Below, one piece after another: positions 25,054 to 34,091 of a stretch of DNA of 42,522 bases (the stretch's first letter is position 1; each line of letters starts with the position of its first letter). The notes beneath the pieces were generated by a model, which made no database searches, was not told the DNA's origin, and saw nothing but the letters and a program-made list of their open reading frames with translations. This DNA comes from Bacteroidaceae bacterium (GTDB taxonomy: Bacteria; Bacteroidota; Bacteroidia; Bacteroidales; Bacteroidaceae). Where the stretch lies: assembly GCA_024400995.1 (NCBI GenBank), contig JAKSLU010000007.1, positions 1-42,522 of the forward strand. Reading direction: 5' to 3'. The translations under genes were made by a program, and so were the position numbers.

Positions 25054-26505
25054 ATGAAAAACCTAATCTCCCTCCTCTTCTGCCTCCTGACCATGGTGGT
25101 CAGTGCGCAGGCAGAGATCCACACCGACTACAGCGAGCCCACGCTCGACGAGGTGCAGATCATCAACATGAAGCCCACACTCATGTTCAGCGCCCCCAAG
25201 TCGGGTGCCACCGTGTGGGACGCTAACATCTCCCATCCCGACGTGATGGCTCCCACCTCCACCGGCACACTCGAGCTGAGTGAGGGAGCCCCCACCTTCT
25301 ACAACGGTGGCATGAACGGCCGCGAGCTCAACGAGCAGCCCTCCACCCAGAGCTACACCCTCAGCTCCCCCGCCGTCAGCCTCAAGGCCGGCTACACCTA
25401 CAGCCTCCTCTACACCTGCGCTGGCTCCCGCAAGAACACCAACAAGCAGCTCAGCGTCGTCCTCTATCGTGGCCAGACCCCCGTGTGCACCATCGAGCAG
25501 CCCTACGAGCTCCAGCCCATGACCAGCGACTTCAGCTGGCACGACCACACCGTAGGCTTCAGCGTAGAGGAGACGGGCGATGACTACAAGCTCGTCTTCA
25601 ACGTAGAGCACCTCAACGCCCAGATTCCCGCAGGCCTCATGCTGCGCTGCGTGAGCCTCTGCGAGGCCGTGCCCGAGGGTCGTGGTGAGCTCACTGGCTA
25701 CAACCTCTACCTGAACAACGAGCTGGCCCACAGCTTCGACCTGAGCGCAGTGCAGCAGGGTCCCGCCCTCTGCACCTACGAGGCCGACGTCACGCTGGAC
25801 TATAGCACCGAGTACAGCTTTGCTCTGCAGGCCGTCTATGAGGGTGGCGAGAGCCCCCTCTCCAATGCGGTGACCAAGACCACTGGCGCTGACCCCAACG
25901 GCGGCAGCATCAAGTTCCCCGTGGAGGGTCAGGCCTACCAGCTGCAGAACTACCAGGCCAAGTTCTGGGACAACCTCACGCTCTATCTCAACCTCCTCCA
26001 GACCGAAGAGCACCAGCGCGACGCCGTGCTGGGCGAGGAGCCCCAGGCCTTCTTCTTCGTACCCACCGAGGGTGGCTACCACGTGCGCACCGCTGAGGGC
26101 TACTACCTCGGCTCCCAGCTCAACAAGGAGAACACCTGGAACATCTCCGCCCTCATCCCCGAGGTGTGGACCGTGGTGAACTACAACGAGACCGACGGCA
26201 CCCAGACCTACGTCCTCTCCTGCGCCAGCGGTGTGCTCGGCTGCCCCGAGGCCGCCGTCAAGGCCAGCTACACTGGCATGTACCTCACTCGCGACAACAA
26301 GGATCAGAGCTACAACGGCACCTGGGTCATCACCAAGACCGAGGGTACCTACGACCCCACCTACGAGTACACCGTGCCTGAGGCCGTTCAGAGCCTCAGC
26401 CTCTCTGGCACCACTGCCGCACCTGCCTACAACCTCCAGGGCCAGCGCATCCACTCCAACCAGCGCAGCATCATGATCCAGCAGGGCAAGAAGGTTATGC
26501 ACTAA
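25054..26505 (+). CDS. Secreted protein with fibronectin-III-like region and short C-terminal tail
   Basis: This is a 483-residue exported protein with signal peptide MKNLISLLFCLLTMVVSAQA. Residues about 50-200 are unassigned beta-rich sequence (SYTLSSPAVSLKAGYTYSLL). Residues about 205-285 resemble a fibronectin type III domain (LTGYNLYLNNELAHSFDLSA, then YSFALQAVYEGGESPLSNAV). Residues about 290-440 hold repeated aromatic-rich strands (AYQLQNYQAKFWDNL, YHVRTAEGYYLG, TYVLSCASGVLG), possibly a beta-trefoil-like binding region. The tail YNLQGQRIHSNQRSIMIQQG and KKVMH is conserved in this window. It is followed by a CTAGA array and a hairpin terminator. It is probably a surface or secreted binding protein; the ligand is unknown. 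Confidence 0.7.
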   Translation: MKNLISLLFCLLTMVVSAQAEIHTDYSEPTLDEVQIINMKPTLMFSAPKSGATVWDANISHPDVMAPTSTGTLELSEGAPTFYNGGMNGRELNEQPSTQSYTLSSPAVSLKAGYTYSLLYTCAGSRKNTNKQLSVVLYRGQTPVCTIEQPYELQPMTSDFSWHDHTVGFSVEETGDDYKLVFNVEHLNAQIPAGLMLRCVSLCEAVPEGRGELTGYNLYLNNELAHSFDLSAVQQGPALCTYEADVTLDYSTEYSFALQAVYEGGESPLSNAVTKTTGADPNGGSIKFPVEGQAYQLQNYQAKFWDNLTLYLNLLQTEEHQRDAVLGEEPQAFFFVPTEGGYHVRTAEGYYLGSQLNKENTWNISALIPEVWTVVNYNETDGTQTYVLSCASGVLGCPEAAVKASYTGMYLTRDNKDQSYNGTWVITKTEGTYDPTYEYTVPEAVQSLSLSGTTAAPAYNLQGQRIHSNQRSIMIQQGKKVMH

Positions 26506-26510
26506 GACTA

Positions 26511-26528
26511 TCTAGAACATCTAGACAC
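26511..26528 (+). repeat. Two-unit 9-base CTAG array
   Basis: TCTAGAACATCTAGACAC holds two units 9 bases apart, just upstream of the terminator at 26537. It is the shortest member of the array family seen best at 40264-40348. Confidence 0.6.
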
Positions 26529-26536
26529 CCAATAAA

Positions 26537-26575
26537 GGGCGGCATCCACACACACAGGGTGCCGCCCCCTTTTTT
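26537..26575 (+). terminator. GGCGGCATCC-type hairpin terminator
   Basis: GGGCGGCATCC pairs with GGGTGCCGCCC (G-U pair included) around a CA-rich loop and is followed by CCTTTTTT. It is one of five copies of this hairpin in the window and ends the 25054-26505 gene. Confidence 0.85.
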
Positions 26576-26735
26576 CGTTTGCACCCGCACTACTCTATAC
26601 GATAGAGGCGATTTATTAGTCCATTTTGCCCCTGAACCACCGAAAATATAAACAAAACCTATCAAATCGACTTTATAAGTGTTAAGCCACTTTAAAATAA
26701 GCACTTATTTTCCTATCGCACAGATGAGAAATGCG

Positions 26736-26743
26736 TACTTTTG
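26736..26743 (+). promoter_or_regulatory. -7 element (TACTTTTG) of the 26828 gene
   Basis: TACTTTTG lies 84 bases before the ATG in the 322-base gap after the terminator. The gap is AT-rich, has no ORF, and includes a GCACTACTCTATA unit near 26587. No clear -33 element is visible. Confidence 0.5.
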
Positions 26744-26827
26744 TAGCTTAACTCGATTGTATGTTGACCTATAAAACACATATTTAACCCTAAACCCTAT
26801 TTTATTAACCTTTACACAACACAATTA

Positions 26828-28498
26828 ATGAAGAAAGTACTTTACATCCTTTTTGCTTCCTTTGTTTGCACCCTCAGTACCGTAGCGACTGATGAGTTTA
26901 CTGGCTGCAAGTGGGCCAAGGGCACCGCTCCCTGGGCCGGCACCTACCTCCTCGTGGCCGAGGAGACCGAGTCTTGCCTCAACGGTTCACTCTCTGGCGA
27001 CCCCACCACTGGCGCACTCCAGACCAATGGCAACTACAAGGGCAGCTCCATCTTCGACGGTGAGATTGAGACCGACGACAAGGCCATGAGCTTCACCATC
27101 GAGGCCATGGATGGTGGCTATAGCATCAAGTCAGCCAGCGGCTGGTACATCGGCGGCGTTGCCGGCAAGAACGGCATCACCACCAGCCAGACTCCCCTCC
27201 TCAACACCATCGCCGACGACGGCACCATCACCTCCGAGGACCACATCCTCAGCCTCTCTCTGGGCAAGATCATGTATCGCGACGCTGCCACTGAGAAGGT
27301 AGTGCCCTACGTTCTCACTCTGGACACCACCACCGAGCCCGCAGACTACACCAAGGCTACCTACACCATCGCCATCGATCAGGCAGCCCAGACGGCTAGC
27401 GTAAGCTCCGACATGGAGGAGGCCCGCTTTGGCTACATCATCCTGACCGCCGAGGAGTACGACACCCACGTGACCAATGGTCGCACCACCGCCAACGAGA
27501 TCTTCGACACCGAGAGCGCTCTGCTCCGTGGCACCCAGGTCAAGACCGCTCCCTACACCATCAACCTCTCTGAGCTCACCGAGGGTAGCTACTACATCGT
27601 TGTAGCAGGCGTAGAGGCAGAGGACCAGATCTTCCGCACCGTATATCATCGCATCAGCCAGGCCATCGGAATGGAGTATAGCAACGAGACCAGCGAGAAT
27701 ACGATCTTCACCGTGGTTGACAACGGCAACAACACCGTGACCATTACTCCCGACAACAATACTGAGTACTGGTATGCCACCTTCGTACCCGCTGGCGAGG
27801 TAGGCGAGTTTGATGAGGAGAGCATGGAGGCTAATCTTGCCGGCAAGCTTGCAAATGCTGTCATTAACATCTTCGAAGAGTCTGACATCTATGTTGGTGA
27901 GAAGATTCTTTCTACCGCAGACCTCGCTGAGGGCGACTACAAGCTCGTAGTTGGCTACATATTGCACATAGGTGGCATGTTCTTCCCTAATGATGAAACC
28001 CTTGAGTACTACGACATCACTGTAGGTGAGCCCACAGATCCTAGCGAGGATACGCTCTTCACTGTGGTTGACAACGGCAACAACACCGTGACCGTAACTC
28101 CCGACAACAATACTGACTACTGGTATGCCACCTTCGTTCCCGCTGGCGAGGTAGGCGAGTTTGATGAGGAGAGCATGATTGCCAATCTTGGTGGCAAGTT
28201 AGCAAATGCTGTTTTTAACCTCTTCGAAGAGTCTGACGCCTATGTTGGTGAGAAGATTCTTTCTACCGCAGAACTCGCTGAGGGCGACTACAAGCTCGTA
28301 GTTGGCTACATAGAGTACGATTTTATGTTCTACCCTGGTGAAACCTTTGAGTACTACGACATCACTGTAGGTAACACCACTGGCATCAGCACCGCTACCA
28401 CTACCACCACCGACGCTATCTATAGCATCACCGGTCAGCGCATGAACAAGGCTCAGCGCGGCATCATGATCCAGAACGGCAAGAAGGTTCTGCGCTAA
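26828..28498 (+). CDS. Secreted protein with tandem 117-residue repeats and short C-terminal tail
   Basis: The 556-residue protein has signal peptide MKKVLYILFASFVCTLSTVA. Residues about 22-190 form an N-terminal region with YLLVAEETESCLNGSLSG and GGYSIKSASGWYIGG, of unknown type. Two near-identical tandem modules follow at 27701-28051 and 28052-28376 (FTVVDNGNNTVTVTPDNNTD, then YWYATFVPAGEVGEFDEESM). A weaker version of the module occurs in the two genes at 29995 and 32228. The C-terminal tail is IYSITGQRMNKAQRGIMIQN with GKKVLR. No enzymatic motif is seen. It is preceded by its own promoter and followed by a CTAGA array and terminator, so it is a single-gene unit. Confidence 0.7.
   Translation: MKKVLYILFASFVCTLSTVATDEFTGCKWAKGTAPWAGTYLLVAEETESCLNGSLSGDPTTGALQTNGNYKGSSIFDGEIETDDKAMSFTIEAMDGGYSIKSASGWYIGGVAGKNGITTSQTPLLNTIADDGTITSEDHILSLSLGKIMYRDAATEKVVPYVLTLDTTTEPADYTKATYTIAIDQAAQTASVSSDMEEARFGYIILTAEEYDTHVTNGRTTANEIFDTESALLRGTQVKTAPYTINLSELTEGSYYIVVAGVEAEDQIFRTVYHRISQAIGMEYSNETSENTIFTVVDNGNNTVTITPDNNTEYWYATFVPAGEVGEFDEESMEANLAGKLANAVINIFEESDIYVGEKILSTADLAEGDYKLVVGYILHIGGMFFPNDETLEYYDITVGEPTDPSEDTLFTVVDNGNNTVTVTPDNNTDYWYATFVPAGEVGEFDEESMIANLGGKLANAVFNLFEESDAYVGEKILSTAELAEGDYKLVVGYIEYDFMFYPGETFEYYDITVGNTTGISTATTTTTDAIYSITGQRMNKAQRGIMIQNGKKVLR
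27701..28376 (+). repeat. Tandem 351-base coding repeat
   Basis: Two units offset by exactly 351 bases (117 codons) are highly similar, including CTTCACTGTGGTTGACAACG-like starts and GCTGGCGAGGTAGGCGAGTT. The second unit differs most near TGGCTACATA and the MFYPG segment. Confidence 0.9.
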
Positions 28499-28504
28499 GA
28501 TTAC

Positions 28505-28531
28505 CTAGAGCATCTAGAACATCTAGACCCC
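28505..28531 (+). repeat. Three-unit 9-base CTAG array
   Basis: CTAGAGCAT, CTAGAACAT and CTAGACCCC follow one another exactly every 9 bases, directly before the terminator at 28540. Confidence 0.75.
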
Positions 28532-28539
28532 CCAATAGA

Positions 28540-28571
28540 GGGCGGCATCCACACAGGGTGCCGCCTTTGTT
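28540..28571 (+). terminator. GGCGGCATCC-type hairpin terminator
   Basis: GGGCGGCATCC and GGGTGCCGCC form a stem followed by TTTGTT. It ends the 26828-28498 gene. Confidence 0.8.
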
Positions 28572-28727
28572 ATGTAATGAGGCTAGACACACTGCTCCTG
28601 GCTATATCTACGACAAATGAGACAATTATGCAAACTCCCATTAGCATTATTCCACAAAAGGGGCAAAAAATATACTCCTAAATTGCACATAAACGCACAA
28701 AGTGGGCAAAATATTCTGAGTTCTTGC

Positions 28728-28735
28728 TACTTTTG
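28728..28735 (+). promoter_or_regulatory. -7 element (TACTTTTG) of the 28844 gene
   Basis: TACTTTTG lies 108 bases before the ATG. The 345-base gap otherwise holds the terminator and AT-rich sequence with no ORF. Confidence 0.5.
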
Positions 28736-28843
28736 CCTACCATATTGCATTACGCACTTATTGTAAATCAAATACATAACAGCTCTAGTATAACCCAGCT
28801 CATATAATTAACAACACAAACTAATAAACTCACCCACACACTT

Positions 28844-29914
28844 ATGAAGCACATCTACACTCTCCTCTGCACCGCTCTGGTCGCAGCAGGAACCAGTGCA
28901 CAGTCACTCATCGAGCCTCCCGCCGGCATTCAGCTCGTGGAGGCCACGGCCAATGTCACCAGCAAAGACTGGGGATGGACCGAAGAGTACACCGTCTATG
29001 TAGGCCAGGAAGGCGACAACATCTACATCGGTGGCCTGTTCCGCGATGAGGGCATCGGCGACTCCTGGATTCAGGGCGAGCTGCAGGGCGACCACGTCGT
29101 CTTCGGCTCCGGTCAGTACCTCGGCCAGTTCGGCAACGACGGCTATAGCTACGACATGTATGCCACAGGTGTTGATATGGCCACCAACGCCAGCTGCGAC
29201 TACGTCATGTACCGCGATGGCGATACGGGCAATCTCTACTCCACATCCGAGGTGCAGCTCGCCTCTACGATGGAGTTCGAGGGTTCATACTACAACCTCG
29301 ACCAGTACACCAAGATTACCATCACACTCACCGACAACGTCGTGCGCCAGGCCGTGGAGGTGCCCGCCTCTGCCACCCACTATGGCTACAAGGTGCAGGC
29401 CTTTGAGACTCTGAACAGCCAGCCAGTGGAGTATGAGGCCGAACTGGCCTTTGACGGCGAGGACGTATATCTGGGCTACTTCAGTATGATCTCCCAGACC
29501 TATCAGGCCTACATCAAGGGCCGCGTGGAGGGAGGCCGACTCATCTTCAGTCCTGACCAGTATCTGGGCACGGATCCCAGCGAGGAGGGTCCATTCCACT
29601 TCTATATGTACGGCTCCGACTACGATGGCAACATCAACCTGCACGACCTCGTCTTTGACTACAACGCCGAGGAGGACCGCTACACAGCCCAGTCCGACAT
29701 GCTCATCACCGTGGGTCAGGTTACCACCTCCACCATCTCATTTATCGAGAACCTGACCGACCTCGTCCTGCAGGGCGACTTCAGCTACAACCCCGCCGTG
29801 GGCGTACGCAACATCCGCACCGAGGCTCCCGCCAGCGTGGTCTATGACCTCCAGGGTCGCCGCGTGTACAACACCGCCAAGCGTCTGCACAAGTCTCCCT
29901 CTCTCGTGCTCTAA
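28844..29914 (+). CDS. Secreted protein with two similar beta-rich halves and a degenerate tail
   Basis: The 356-residue protein has signal peptide MKHIYTLLCTALVAAGTSAQ. Two halves share a pattern: YTVYVGQEGDNIYIGGLFRD with VFGSGQYLGQFG, and YEAELAFDGEDVYLGYFSMI with IFSPDQYLGTDPSEEG, suggesting an internal duplication of about 145 residues (roughly 35-165 and 185-320). The C-terminus starts like the common tail (VVYDLQGRRVYNTAKRLHKS) but ends PSLVL instead of GKKV.R, so it may have decayed or been altered. The ligand and role are unknown. The next gene starts 81 bases later, probably on the same transcript because no terminator is seen. Confidence 0.65.
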   Translation: MKHIYTLLCTALVAAGTSAQSLIEPPAGIQLVEATANVTSKDWGWTEEYTVYVGQEGDNIYIGGLFRDEGIGDSWIQGELQGDHVVFGSGQYLGQFGNDGYSYDMYATGVDMATNASCDYVMYRDGDTGNLYSTSEVQLASTMEFEGSYYNLDQYTKITITLTDNVVRQAVEVPASATHYGYKVQAFETLNSQPVEYEAELAFDGEDVYLGYFSMISQTYQAYIKGRVEGGRLIFSPDQYLGTDPSEEGPFHFYMYGSDYDGNINLHDLVFDYNAEEDRYTAQSDMLITVGQVTTSTISFIENLTDLVLQGDFSYNPAVGVRNIRTEAPASVVYDLQGRRVYNTAKRLHKSPSLVL

Positions 29915-29994
29915 CCTGCCCCCCAAAAAAAGCAAACTAAAACACAATTATCTATACTTATTCTAAACATTATTTACTCTTTACACCTAAATTA

Positions 29995-30930
29995 ATGAAG
30001 AAAATCTTATTCCTTCTCCTTGTCACCATCACCTGCTCACTCAGCATCAGTGCCCAGAACGACGCCACCGCCTTTGAGGCTCAGCTCCAGTACAACCAGG
30101 AGGACAACACCGTTACCATCACCGTGAACGATGAGAGTGTTAAGTACTTTGCCTTTGTTGACATGAAGTTCAACTACGACTGGAGCTACAAGACCGACCG
30201 CGAGGCTGTAGATGACTTCTGCCAGTTCACCTCCCGCATCATGACTGGTAGCCAGACCATCAGTGCCAACCGTATCTACAAAGACTCCTACTTACAGAGT
30301 ATGCAGGATGATCTGGACTACTACTTCGTCATGACACCCTGCACCGTGGATATGGACGGCTATCCCGTGCCCATGGCTGACGCTCCTATCTTCAAGATTG
30401 AATTCCACTATAACATGCCCGAGACTACACCCCTCACCTTCAGCTTTGAGCAGAACCAGGATGGTACTATCACCGTCACTCCCTCCAACAACGATGACTA
30501 CTACTTCCTGCATGTGACCAGCAACGAGATTCTCGCCTACGATAGCACCACCAGTGATATCGAAAACTTCAGCTTGAACCTTGCTTACGTCATACTCTAT
30601 AACGATGTGCACAAGGGTGAGACAATCTTCAGTCCCGCTGAGTGGCTTGACTACTGGTACTATGGCGACCTCAGCCTCACTGATGGCACCTACCATCTGC
30701 TGGCCTCCAAGGTTAGCATCGATGAGCCAAGATTTGAAGGTGCTCAGCTATCTGCTACAATGGATGGCGCTATTACCACCTACGAGTTCACCGTAGGCCA
30801 GACCACTGGCGTAGGCACCGTACTCAGTCCCGAGGCCACCAAGTCCATCTACAACCTCCAGGGTCAGCGCATCCAGCGTCAGCAGCGCGGCATCAACCTC
30901 GTTGGCGGACACAAAAAGCTCTCTCTCTAA
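29995..30930 (+). CDS. Secreted protein with one shared VTP module and short C-terminal tail
   Basis: The 311-residue protein has signal peptide MKKILFLLLVTITCSLSISA. Residues about 25-140 are beta-rich (FEAQLQYNQEDNTVTITVND). Residues about 145-255 are a diverged copy of the module repeated in the 26828 gene (FEQNQDGTITVTPSNNDDYY). The tail is IYNLQGQRIQRQQRGINLVG followed by GHKKLSL, and the last ~40 codons are close to those of the 32228 gene at DNA level. No enzyme motif is visible. Located in the run of exported proteins, it likely belongs to the same surface set. Confidence 0.65.
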   Translation: MKKILFLLLVTITCSLSISAQNDATAFEAQLQYNQEDNTVTITVNDESVKYFAFVDMKFNYDWSYKTDREAVDDFCQFTSRIMTGSQTISANRIYKDSYLQSMQDDLDYYFVMTPCTVDMDGYPVPMADAPIFKIEFHYNMPETTPLTFSFEQNQDGTITVTPSNNDDYYFLHVTSNEILAYDSTTSDIENFSLNLAYVILYNDVHKGETIFSPAEWLDYWYYGDLSLTDGTYHLLASKVSIDEPRFEGAQLSATMDGAITTYEFTVGQTTGVGTVLSPEATKSIYNLQGQRIQRQQRGINLVGGHKKLSL

Positions 30931-30941
30931 ACCCCAATATT

Positions 30942-31002
30942 GTGCGCACTACTCTATAGGATAGTACTAACTACTCCCTAGAATAGTGCGCACTACTCTA
31001 TA
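30942..31002. repeat. Pair of GTGCGCACTACTCTATA units
   Basis: The 17-base unit occurs at 30942-30958 and 30986-31002, exactly 44 bases apart. A related GTGCACTAC unit is duplicated at 8396-8437. Each unit contains a short palindrome (GTGCGCAC) and is followed by a TATAG motif. Confidence 0.65.
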
Positions 31003-31039
31003 CTATAGGAAATACTCCGCTATACTCCACCACTGCGCT

Positions 31040-32167
31040 ATGGCCAAACTCTACGCACTCATAGCCCTGCTGCTCCTCTCCCTGTCTGTCATGGCGCAGA
31101 CGGAGAGAGGTGCAGACGGAGGCATCATGAGCCAGAACGAGGACTACGTTCGCGCCTCGTTCGTGGTGGCCGAACCTGGGCAGAGCATCTACTCCGCCCT
31201 GGGCCACGCCTCTCTGCGACTAGAGTGCCCGGAGCATGGACTGGACTACATCTTTAGCTACGAGGGTGAGAACGTGGACGACAACGTGGCGCGCTTCTTC
31301 ATGGGACGTCTGCAGATGGCCGTCATGGCCATCCCCACGCAGGAGTTTCTGAGCCAGTACCACGAGGAGGGTAGGGGAGTGCGCCAGTATCCCCTGCAGC
31401 TCCCCCTGCACGTCAAGCAGCGCCTCTGGCAGCAGATGGACGAACGCGTGCAGCAGCAGCCCGTGCCCTACGACTACATGAACCGTGGCTGCGCCGTCAG
31501 CGTGCTCCAGTGGATCGAGGCAGCCTGCGATGCTGACTCGTTGCAGTACGCAGCGTGGCCCGACTTTGTCCAGGAGCAGTCGCGCAAGGAGATAGGCGGC
31601 GACAGTATCAGCAACCAGTGGCAGCACACCATACTCTACACCATCGCAGGCGGTGAGGCAGAGGACACCCAGATGGACCCCTCGCTCAAGGCCGTCGTGC
31701 CTAGCCTCCTCGTCCGTCTGCTGCACGATGCCCAGGCCTATGGTCGTCCGCTCCTGGCTCCTGGGGAGCAGATCCTGCCCTCCCGGCAACAGGTGGAGCA
31801 GTCCTGGTTCACGCCCACTATGCTCGGCCTCATCCTCCTCGCCATGTCTCTCCTCAACCTGCGTCTGCGCCAAGGCTGGCTCGCCATAGCCTGCATGGCA
31901 CTGCCCATGGCCCTAGGTCTGTTCGTGTGCTATCTCGTCCTGCTCTCCGAGCTACCCTGCACGCAGTGGAACTGGCTCCTCCTGCCCCTCAATCCCCTGC
32001 CCCTCCTCCTGTGGCGCTGGCGTCGGCAGTGGGCTCTGCCCTACGCTGCCCTATGCCTCGTGTGGATCGTTGCCATGCTGATAATCCCCCAGCAGCTAGT
32101 GGATCCCCTCCACCTCCTGCTCGCCGCCACCATGGCCGTCAGCGTGCTCACATTTTCCCGCCGTTAA
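31040..32167 (+). CDS. DUF4105 (Lnb N-terminal-like) membrane protein
   Basis: The ATG at 31040 (MAKLYALIALLLLSLSVMAQ) gives a signal peptide and 375 residues; an earlier start at 30986 would lie in the repeat. Residues about 25-230 are a DUF4105-type periplasmic domain: SFVVAEPGQSIYSALGHASL has the conserved G.xS....GHxxL histidine pattern, and YDYMNRGCAVSVLQWIE carries the conserved Asn/Cys block seen in papain-like/NlpC-type folds. C-terminal to this are about four hydrophobic segments (residues about 255-275, 280-305, 320-340, 345-375). Function of the family is not established; an amidase-like cell-envelope role is inference. The stop codon lies inside a GTTAAC palindrome. Confidence 0.75.
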   Translation: MAKLYALIALLLLSLSVMAQTERGADGGIMSQNEDYVRASFVVAEPGQSIYSALGHASLRLECPEHGLDYIFSYEGENVDDNVARFFMGRLQMAVMAIPTQEFLSQYHEEGRGVRQYPLQLPLHVKQRLWQQMDERVQQQPVPYDYMNRGCAVSVLQWIEAACDADSLQYAAWPDFVQEQSRKEIGGDSISNQWQHTILYTIAGGEAEDTQMDPSLKAVVPSLLVRLLHDAQAYGRPLLAPGEQILPSRQQVEQSWFTPTMLGLILLAMSLLNLRLRQGWLAIACMALPMALGLFVCYLVLLSELPCTQWNWLLLPLNPLPLLLWRWRRQWALPYAALCLVWIVAMLIIPQQLVDPLHLLLAATMAVSVLTFSRR

Positions 32168-32172
32168 CGGCG
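32159..32172 (+). terminator. GTTAAC palindrome overlapping the DUF4105 stop codon
   Basis: CGCCGTTAACGGCG is a perfect 14-base palindrome whose TAA is the stop codon at 32165-32167. No T run follows, so it may be a 3'-end stabilising hairpin rather than a terminator. Confidence 0.45.
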
Positions 32173-32227
32173 AGGTCAACCACTACTAGAACACATATAC
32201 ACATTATTAACACTAACTCACACAAAC

Positions 32228-34006
32228 ATGAAGAAAACAACCGCAATCATCAAATCCCTCTGCCTGATACTGGCTCTCGCAGCCCTCAGCAGCATGGAGA
32301 GCCTGGCAGCAAACTACTACTCTCAGGTTACTGCCTATGCATATATGCACGGCGAGGTGCTTGTAACATCTACCGCAGATGCCAAGGGCATCTACAATGA
32401 CAACAGCACCTGCAGCCAAGTGTCCACCAAGACGAAACATACCTACTACCTCAAGGCTCGTAAGTACGATGGTTATCTCTTTGATGGCTGGTACTCCGAC
32501 GAAGCCTGCACCCAGCTCATCGCCACTACCCCCAACTACACCTACACCGTGACCTCCAGCTCACAGGACGAGAGCAATCCCACCGAAGCTGAGGTGTATG
32601 CCCTCTTCTGTGAGGACAACGGATATCAGGTGCGCAACGGCGGTTTTGAGCGCTGGTTTGGCAACGAGCCTGCCCCCGGCTGGGACTCCTTCCCCCCTGC
32701 CGTAGGCACTGTGGCCGATTTAGGCAAGCGTATGTCTCCCAACCCCGAGAAGGTAGAAGGCCGCAATGGCGGCAGTGCCGTGCGCCTGTTCTCCAAGTTT
32801 GCAGGTATAGGCGGTGCCGGTGCCAATGCTAACGGCAACCTCACCACTGGTCGCGTGAACATGGGCTCCATGACTCCCACTGATAAGAGCAACCACAACT
32901 TCAGCGACCTCGCCAACGAGGGTTACTTCCTCACCATTGCCGGTCAGCCCGATGGCGTAGAGTTCTACTCCAAGTACAAGATGGGTGACGGCGAGGAGCA
33001 CCAGGGCCACGCCCAGTTCATCATCCACGATGCCGTGAACTACGTTGACCCCCAGCGCGAGGACCAGAAGGAGCACCGCATCGGTCAGGCCGAGACCTTC
33101 ATTGCTGAAAGCAAGGACTGGGAGCGTCAGACTGCTGAGTTCCACTATGACTGGGACAAGGACAAGGCCGCTGCTACCCTGAAGTATCTGCTCATCAACT
33201 TCACCACCAACAACACCCCCGGTGGCAGTAAGGGTGATGAGCTCATCCTGGACGACGTGCGTCTCATCTACAACTCTGAGCTCACCGGTGCCAAGTACAA
33301 CGGCCAGAACATCACCTTCATTGAGGGTCAGGCCACCGTCAACGCTAACTACGACGCCACCCTGCTCACCGATCTCACCAGCAATGGTCGCGGTGCCTCT
33401 ATCGAGACCAGCTACAACAACGAGACCAGCGTGCTCACCATCACCGTCATGGGTGAGGACTACAACTTTAACATCTACAACAAGCATGAGTACACCGTGC
33501 AGTTCGGCAGCGAAAATGAGAACGAGACTGAGCTCTTTGAGATAGTTGACAACGGCAACGGCACCGTGACCGTGACTCCCGCCGACCTTAACATGACCTA
33601 CTACTACACGGTGACCAGCGACGAACTCAATGCAGCCTTCGACAAGGACAACGACGATGAGTTCTTTGCCAACGCCATTGACAACATCCTGTTCCCCGAC
33701 CTTGAGGTACACACGGACGTTCAAACCGTTGTTCTGCAGGACCTCTGGAATGAGGTGACCTGGGGTGCGATTGATTATACTGCTGGCGAGTATCGCTTTA
33801 TCGTAGGTGAGGTGAAGGAGCAGGATGGACTCTACGTTCAGGTAGGTCAGCCCACCGTCTATACCTACAGCGTAGGACAGACCACCGGCATAGGCACCGT
33901 GCTCCGTCCTGAGGCCACCAAGGCCATCTACAACCTCCAGGGTCAGCGCCTCCAGCGTCAGCAGCGCGGCATTAACCTCGTAGGTAGCAAGAAGGTCGTG
34001 CGCTAA
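32228..34006 (+). CDS. Secreted PCMD-like protein with Listeria-Bacteroides repeat and short tail
   Basis: The 592-residue protein has a signal peptide (CLILALAALSSMESLAA end). Residues about 35-130 contain a Listeria-Bacteroides repeat (KYDGYLFDGWYSDEACTQLI). Residues about 135-360 are a PCMD-like (putative carbohydrate metabolism) region: VRNGGFERWFGNEPAPGWDS, GNLTTGRVNMGSMTPTDKSN, INFTTNNTPGGSKGDELILD. A diverged VTP module follows at about 435-555 (FEIVDNGNGTVTVTPADLNM), and the tail is IYNLQGQRLQRQQRGINLVG with SKKVVR. It is a likely surface glycan-binding or adhesive protein (inference). It is closely related to the next gene. Confidence 0.75.
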   Translation: MKKTTAIIKSLCLILALAALSSMESLAANYYSQVTAYAYMHGEVLVTSTADAKGIYNDNSTCSQVSTKTKHTYYLKARKYDGYLFDGWYSDEACTQLIATTPNYTYTVTSSSQDESNPTEAEVYALFCEDNGYQVRNGGFERWFGNEPAPGWDSFPPAVGTVADLGKRMSPNPEKVEGRNGGSAVRLFSKFAGIGGAGANANGNLTTGRVNMGSMTPTDKSNHNFSDLANEGYFLTIAGQPDGVEFYSKYKMGDGEEHQGHAQFIIHDAVNYVDPQREDQKEHRIGQAETFIAESKDWERQTAEFHYDWDKDKAAATLKYLLINFTTNNTPGGSKGDELILDDVRLIYNSELTGAKYNGQNITFIEGQATVNANYDATLLTDLTSNGRGASIETSYNNETSVLTITVMGEDYNFNIYNKHEYTVQFGSENENETELFEIVDNGNGTVTVTPADLNMTYYYTVTSDELNAAFDKDNDDEFFANAIDNILFPDLEVHTDVQTVVLQDLWNEVTWGAIDYTAGEYRFIVGEVKEQDGLYVQVGQPTVYTYSVGQTTGIGTVLRPEATKAIYNLQGQRLQRQQRGINLVGSKKVVR

Positions 34007-34048
34007 TACTAGGATTAGCAACTCCAATTGATAATTTCCGCATCGAGA

Positions 34049-34082
34049 GGGCGGCATCCACACCAGGGTGCCGCCCTTTTTT
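34049..34082 (+). terminator. GGCGGCATCC-type hairpin terminator
   Basis: GGGCGGCATCC and GGGTGCCGCCC are separated by a five-base ACACC-type loop and followed by TTTTTT. It ends the 32228-34006 gene. No clear CTAG array precedes this copy. Confidence 0.85.
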
Positions 34083-34091
34083 GGCCACTGG

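Noticed and set aside
25063-26502. Long minus-strand open frame (479 residues) opposite the 25054 gene; similar ones at 32720-34063 and 39030-40073
   Set aside because: They are low-complexity Val/Gly/Leu-rich shadows caused by the C-ending codon bias of the plus-strand genes, which have signal peptides and domains.
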